A DNA stretch of 41,474 nt, taken from assembly GCA_018262505.1 (NCBI GenBank), contig JAGSYV010000023.1, positions 1 through 41,474 on the forward strand, written 5' to 3'. This document shows, piece by piece, positions 36,013-41,474 of the stretch. The notes under the pieces are model-generated. The model was not told where the DNA came from. It did not search any database and saw nothing but the letters and a program-made list of their open reading frames with translations. Numbering within the stretch: position 1 is the stretch's first letter; each line of letters begins with the position of its first letter. Position numbers and translations under genes: made by a program. The DNA is from Pseudomonadota bacterium (GTDB lineage Bacteria > Pseudomonadota > Alphaproteobacteria > Rhizobiales > Pleomorphomonadaceae).

Positions 36013-36552
36013 TCAACAGGCGCAGCCGCCGGCCGCGGCGGCGGCGATGGCCGGAAAGGTGATGTGGGGAACCGGAACCGGTGCCGGGCGGCTCGGCAGG
36101 GCTTCAAGCGCGGCAAGGCTGTCCGCCGGCAACCCGTAATGCCGGGCACCCATGGCTATATAGGCGACATACTCGGCACTGGGCGGCGTTTGGCTTCGCG
36201 TGTCGTCGAGCTTGTAGAGTACGACGTCGACAGGGCCGTCCGGCGTCTCTACCGAGGCTGGATAGTGGAAGTGGCTGCCGGTGCCATTGAGGCGAACACC
36301 ACGCACCTTGTCGAAGAAATCGGCTTCTCGCGCCGAAAGCGCAACGACGATGCCGTGGACCGAAGCCCCGGGATCGGCAAGGACGGTTTCCTCGCCGCCG
36401 TCCCAGAGATCGTTGTGACCGAAGAAGGCAAGGCGATGGTCGCACAGCGTGCCGATGGTCTTCACCACGGCGCCGGGACAGCAGGTCGCCAAACGTTCCG
36501 GGTGAAGATCGGCGCCATAGAGGAACTGTAGGACCGGGCGTTCAATAGCCAT
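36013..36552 (-). CDS. Gamma-glutamylcyclotransferase-like (AIG2 fold) nitrogenase-operon protein
   Basis: 179 residues. The cyclotransferase-like fold is readable: LQFLYGADLHPERL at the start (the usual YGSNL substrate loop is YGADL), HRLAFFGHNDLWDGGEETVLADPGASVHGIVVAL, YPASVETPDGPVDVVLYKL, and the closing PSAEYVAYIAMGARHYGLP. The catalytic Glu normally found in the Y-E-G motif is replaced: FFDKVRGV. So it is probably not an active cyclotransferase. The C-terminus ends in GGCAC, a possible metal or thiol site. It lies 10 bp after anfO, the place where related operons carry a gene called anfR; I cannot confirm that it is the same family. Confidence 0.75.
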   Translation of the reverse strand: MAIERPVLQFLYGADLHPERLATCCPGAVVKTIGTLCDHRLAFFGHNDLWDGGEETVLADPGASVHGIVVALSAREADFFDKVRGVRLNGTGSHFHYPASVETPDGPVDVVLYKLDDTRSQTPPSAEYVAYIAMGARHYGLPADSLAALEALPSRPAPVPVPHITFPAIAAAAAGGCAC

Positions 36553-36562
36553 TTCTTTGTCC

Positions 36563-37249
36563 TCACTGCATGGTCTGGCGGATGATGGTTGCGACAACGC
36601 CGACGCCCGGCAGGGTCTCGGAAGTGTGAGCGAGGCCGAGCTCGGCCAGTTTCCCGTCGAACCAACGCGGCAGGTGGTCGCAGATCACTTCCAGCTCGAT
36701 GAAGGCGCCGCCCTCCAGGACCGGGATCAGGATCTGCCGTGAGTTGAGGCCGGGCAGCTTGCGCATGACGGCTGCGATATCGATCCGCAGCCGGCCGTTC
36801 CCGAGATCCTCCGGTGGTGGCACCTCGATATCGGGTCCGCAACTGGCTGCCTTGTGCCCTCCGCAGCCGGACGAGGCGCACCCGGCGCTGGCGCAGGCCG
36901 CCGCTTTCTGCGGACCGGCGAGTTCCATCTGCTTGCGTTCGACCATGGCGAGTTGATCGCCAACGTCCCCCTCGGAGGTCCAGCAGGAGAACCCCATCTC
37001 CTGGCCGAGCAGCGAATAGATGTAGCCGTTGCGGTCGCCGGAGATCAGCGTCCGGCAGTCCTTGAGGTTGGCGGCGACGCGCTCGACAAGGCCGCGCACC
37101 AGCGGGATGGAGGCACCATCAGGCAGGGCGAAGGCGAACTCGCCAATCTTCGACCAGCGGTCGCCGCCGCCTTCGTAGAGGTGGATGACGCCGCCCTCAT
37201 AGAGGCTTACTGGACGGCCGGTGGCATCGGTGTGAACGGCAATCTTCAT
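36563..37249 (-). CDS. anfO: Fe-only nitrogenase accessory protein AnfO
   Basis: 228 residues from ATG 37249 (MKIAVHTDATG); an open frame continues 93 codons upstream into anfK but is only the shadow of that gene. The N-terminal AnfO domain (VSLYEGGVIHLYE, WSKIGEFAF, LISGDRNGYIYSLLGQEMGFSCW) and the C-terminal block (LNSRQILIPVLEGGAFIELEVICDHLPRWFD) are separated by a linker with four regularly spaced Cys (119, 124, 129, 137) and a His. AnfO genes follow anfK in Fe-nitrogenase operons and are needed for full diazotrophic growth on this enzyme; the molecular role is not settled. The Cys-rich linker suggests metal or Fe-S binding. Confidence 0.9.
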   Translation of the reverse strand: MKIAVHTDATGRPVSLYEGGVIHLYEGGGDRWSKIGEFAFALPDGASIPLVRGLVERVAANLKDCRTLISGDRNGYIYSLLGQEMGFSCWTSEGDVGDQLAMVERKQMELAGPQKAAACASAGCASSGCGGHKAASCGPDIEVPPPEDLGNGRLRIDIAAVMRKLPGLNSRQILIPVLEGGAFIELEVICDHLPRWFDGKLAELGLAHTSETLPGVGVVATIIRQTMQ

Positions 37250-37319
37250 GACGGTTCTCGTGAAGCTGATCGGAAAGGACGCCGGACGGCGACGGCTCGC
37301 CGCCCGGTTGGCGGCCGGC

Positions 37320-38708
37320 TCACCAGACGTTGAGCAGCCATTCCTTGTTCTTCTTGACTTCCATGTCGTTGAAGAGGGCGTTGGCCATCTGCTCGGCCAG
37401 CCAGGTGGCGCCGGCATAGCCAACCACCGGGTTGCGGAAGATGCCGGCGCGGTCGTAGGTGGGGAAACCAACGCGCACCATCGGTATGTTGTAGTCGATC
37501 GAGACGAAACGCCCCTTGGAATGGCCAAGGATCAGGTCGAGTTCGAGGCCCTTGTTCTTGAGGCGGTCCTCAAGGTCCCAGAAGTCGGCGTTGGTGACGA
37601 TCTCCATGGGGTAATCGACGTTGTCCTGCAGCGCTTTGATGCGGGCGTCATCGACATAGCCCGAGTTGTCATCGCCGAGCAGCAGCAGCTTGGGCCGCAT
37701 TTCGAGATCGAGGCAGAACTCGGCGAGCCCGATGACGAGGTCGGGATTGCCGTAGATCGCCACCTTCTTGTCGGCGAGGAACATGTGGGCGACGTCGGCG
37801 ATCGCATCGAGGGCGATGCCGCGTTCCCTGACCAGGCTTTCCGGGATCGGCTTGCCGGTGACGGCCGACAGCTTCTTGAGAAGCGCATCGGTGTTGCGGA
37901 TGCCGATCGGGGTCGGACCGATGGTCGATGGCACCTTGAACTTCTTTTCGAGAAATTGCGCCGCCTTGGCCCCCTCGTAGCGGTTGAGCGCGAAGGTGTG
38001 GATGGCCGAGCCGGTCGCCTGAAGGTCCTCGACGGTCGTCGAGCCGTGCGAGACCGCCTTGCCGTCGGGCATCAGCGGGCTGTCGAAGCTCTCGATTTCG
38101 AACAGCACGGTGGCGTCGATGCCCATCTCGGCGAGAAGATGTTTCAGCTCCTTGACATCGCCGGGGTTCACCCAGCCGGTGATCAGGTTGATCTTGCCGT
38201 TGGGCTCGCCCTTCTTGGCGAATTTCTTGACGAAGTCGCGCACGGCGACGTCGTAGCCCGACACCATCGAGCCGACGAAGCTCGGTGTGTGAATGGGCAG
38301 AAGGTGCACCTCGCGATCGGCGAACTTCTCGGCGAGCAGGCCTTCTTCCAGCTTGGTGATCAGGCCGTCGATGTCATCGCCGATGACCTCGGTCGAGCAG
38401 GTGGAGATGATCGGCACCACCTTCACATGCGGATAGCGCGACAGGAGAACATCGACCGCCGTCTCGACGCGGTCGAGAGCACCGAACACCGCGCCGTCCT
38501 CGTGGACCGACGACGAGGCGATCTCGAAGCTTTCCTTGAGGTGCTGGGAGATCAGCAGGCGGACGAACATCACGCAGCCCTGACCGCCGTGGACGATGCC
38601 GATGCAATCCTTGATGCCGATCGACGCATATTGGGCGCCGGCGGGCTGGCAGGTGAAGATCGGGTTGATGGTGCCGATCCGGTCCTTGACCTTGACTTCG
38701 CAATTCAT
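37320..38708 (-). CDS. anfK: Fe-only nitrogenase FeFe protein beta chain
   Basis: 462 residues. AnfK pairs with AnfD and carries half of the P-cluster, which passes electrons to the FeFe cofactor. P-cluster cysteines are C20 (IFTCQPAGAQ), C45 (HGGQGCVMF) and C104 (ISTCSTEVIGDD). PTPIGIRNTDALLKKLSAVTGKPIPESL and MVRVGFPTYDRAGIFRNPVVGYAGA are typical of the family, and the chain ends in LNVW. The ATG at 38708 gives the family N-terminus MNCEVKVKDRIG. It starts 11 bases after the anfG stop codon. Confidence 0.96.
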   Translation of the reverse strand: MNCEVKVKDRIGTINPIFTCQPAGAQYASIGIKDCIGIVHGGQGCVMFVRLLISQHLKESFEIASSSVHEDGAVFGALDRVETAVDVLLSRYPHVKVVPIISTCSTEVIGDDIDGLITKLEEGLLAEKFADREVHLLPIHTPSFVGSMVSGYDVAVRDFVKKFAKKGEPNGKINLITGWVNPGDVKELKHLLAEMGIDATVLFEIESFDSPLMPDGKAVSHGSTTVEDLQATGSAIHTFALNRYEGAKAAQFLEKKFKVPSTIGPTPIGIRNTDALLKKLSAVTGKPIPESLVRERGIALDAIADVAHMFLADKKVAIYGNPDLVIGLAEFCLDLEMRPKLLLLGDDNSGYVDDARIKALQDNVDYPMEIVTNADFWDLEDRLKNKGLELDLILGHSKGRFVSIDYNIPMVRVGFPTYDRAGIFRNPVVGYAGATWLAEQMANALFNDMEVKKNKEWLLNVW

Positions 38709-38719
38709 GGCTCGGCTCC

Positions 38720-39145
38720 TCAATAGTTCTGGACGGTCAGCTCTTCGTTGAGCGAGCCGTCGATGGTCAGCCAGTCGATACGGGCGTGAAGCTTGGCGAG
38801 GACGGAACGGATTTCGTCGGCGCCGAGACCGGACAGCCAGGCGCAGCGCTCGCGGAAATTCCGGGCGAGCAGCACGGCGTCGACCCAGTAGCACTTGTCG
38901 AGCGGTGTCGACGTGTCGACCTCCTCGCCGACCAGAAGCTGGGTCGTCTTGCCGAGGATGCCGGCATTCTGCTTGCGCCGGTCCCAGCCGCGTGAATTGA
39001 ACTGCCAGAGGCAGTTCTTCATGATGTAGGTCTCCAGCTCGGAAACCTTCGACTTCATGTCGTCGTCGACATCCGCAAGCGGGTCATGGTCGTAGAGCTT
39101 GGGGTAATTTGCCCGAGCGACGTCCTTCTTGTCCTTCTTGGCCAT
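38720..39145 (-). CDS. anfG: Fe-only nitrogenase delta chain
   Basis: 141 residues. The small delta subunit is unique to the V and Fe nitrogenases and binds AnfD. The core ETYIMKNCLWQFNSRGWDRRKQNAGIL and the C-terminal LDKCYWVDAVLLARNFRERCAWL are diagnostic. The N-terminus carries a Lys-rich extension (MAKKDKKDVARANYPK) a little longer than usual. The ATG at 39145 has GAGGGG upstream and lies 11 bases after the anfD stop; a longer frame upstream is a shadow of anfD. Confidence 0.96.
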   Translation of the reverse strand: MAKKDKKDVARANYPKLYDHDPLADVDDDMKSKVSELETYIMKNCLWQFNSRGWDRRKQNAGILGKTTQLLVGEEVDTSTPLDKCYWVDAVLLARNFRERCAWLSGLGADEIRSVLAKLHARIDWLTIDGSLNEELTVQNY

Positions 39146-39156
39146 GGTGGTTCCCC

Positions 39157-41474
<2,318 letters not shown>

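Noticed and set aside
37250..37528. N-terminal extension of AnfO
   Set aside because: The upstream codons overlap anfK and are low-complexity Arg/Ser/Pro; the family start is MKIAVHTD at 37249.

Overview
The window is high-GC DNA that reads as an alphaproteobacterium, probably a diazotroph of the order Hyphomicrobiales. The inference rests on an Fe-only (anf) nitrogenase with a DraT-type switch, a two-Ku/LigD end-joining set, LacI-controlled sugar ABC transport, and sulfide/persulfide genes. A genus such as Pleomorphomonas is only a guess.

Layout. (1) 1-8387, sugar uptake. The tail of one UgpC/MalK-type ATPase and a sucrose phosphorylase remnant lie on the plus strand. Opposite them is a six-gene minus-strand operon: binding protein, two permeases, an unusual glycoside hydrolase, a LacI repressor and an ATPase. 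(2) 8964-12734, aromatic amino acid use: a broken YheO-type regulator, a broken tryptophanase (tnaA) and an intact AroP-like permease with a strong terminator. (3) 12764-16538, sulfur: a broken sulfide:quinone-oxidoreductase-like flavoprotein and a broken four-module CoA-disulfide reductase/rhodanese/TusA/DsrE protein. (4) 16724-18757: SatP acetate/succinate transporter, a small membrane protein and a YbhN-like membrane protein. (5) 19003-21562, copper: DUF2946, YcnI and a CopC-CopD fusion. (6) 21641-25857, non-homologous end joining: ku, ligD, ku. (7) about 26000-33300, a Tn7-like transposition module: tnsA-tnsB-tnsC-tniQ plus an unknown fifth gene in one tightly coupled operon, facing an AT-rich coiled-coil gene. 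(8) 33989-41474, the Fe-nitrogenase operon on the minus strand: anfH (partial), anfD, anfG, anfK, anfO, a gamma-glutamylcyclotransferase-like gene, draT and a NifA/AnfA-type sigma54 activator.

How the genes fit together. The anf operon appears to carry its own enzyme (AnfHDGK), accessory factors (AnfO and the cyclotransferase-fold protein), post-translational off-switch (DraT, with its target arginine present in AnfH) and a transcriptional activator lacking the usual N-terminal sensory GAF domain. The Tn7-like module lies directly downstream. Between 560 and 16540 five genes carry deletions inside the reading frame, at least four of them with frame changes, while the genes around them look intact. 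This is either ongoing loss of whole catabolic modules or an assembly problem. No CRISPR array, tRNA or rRNA was recognised.
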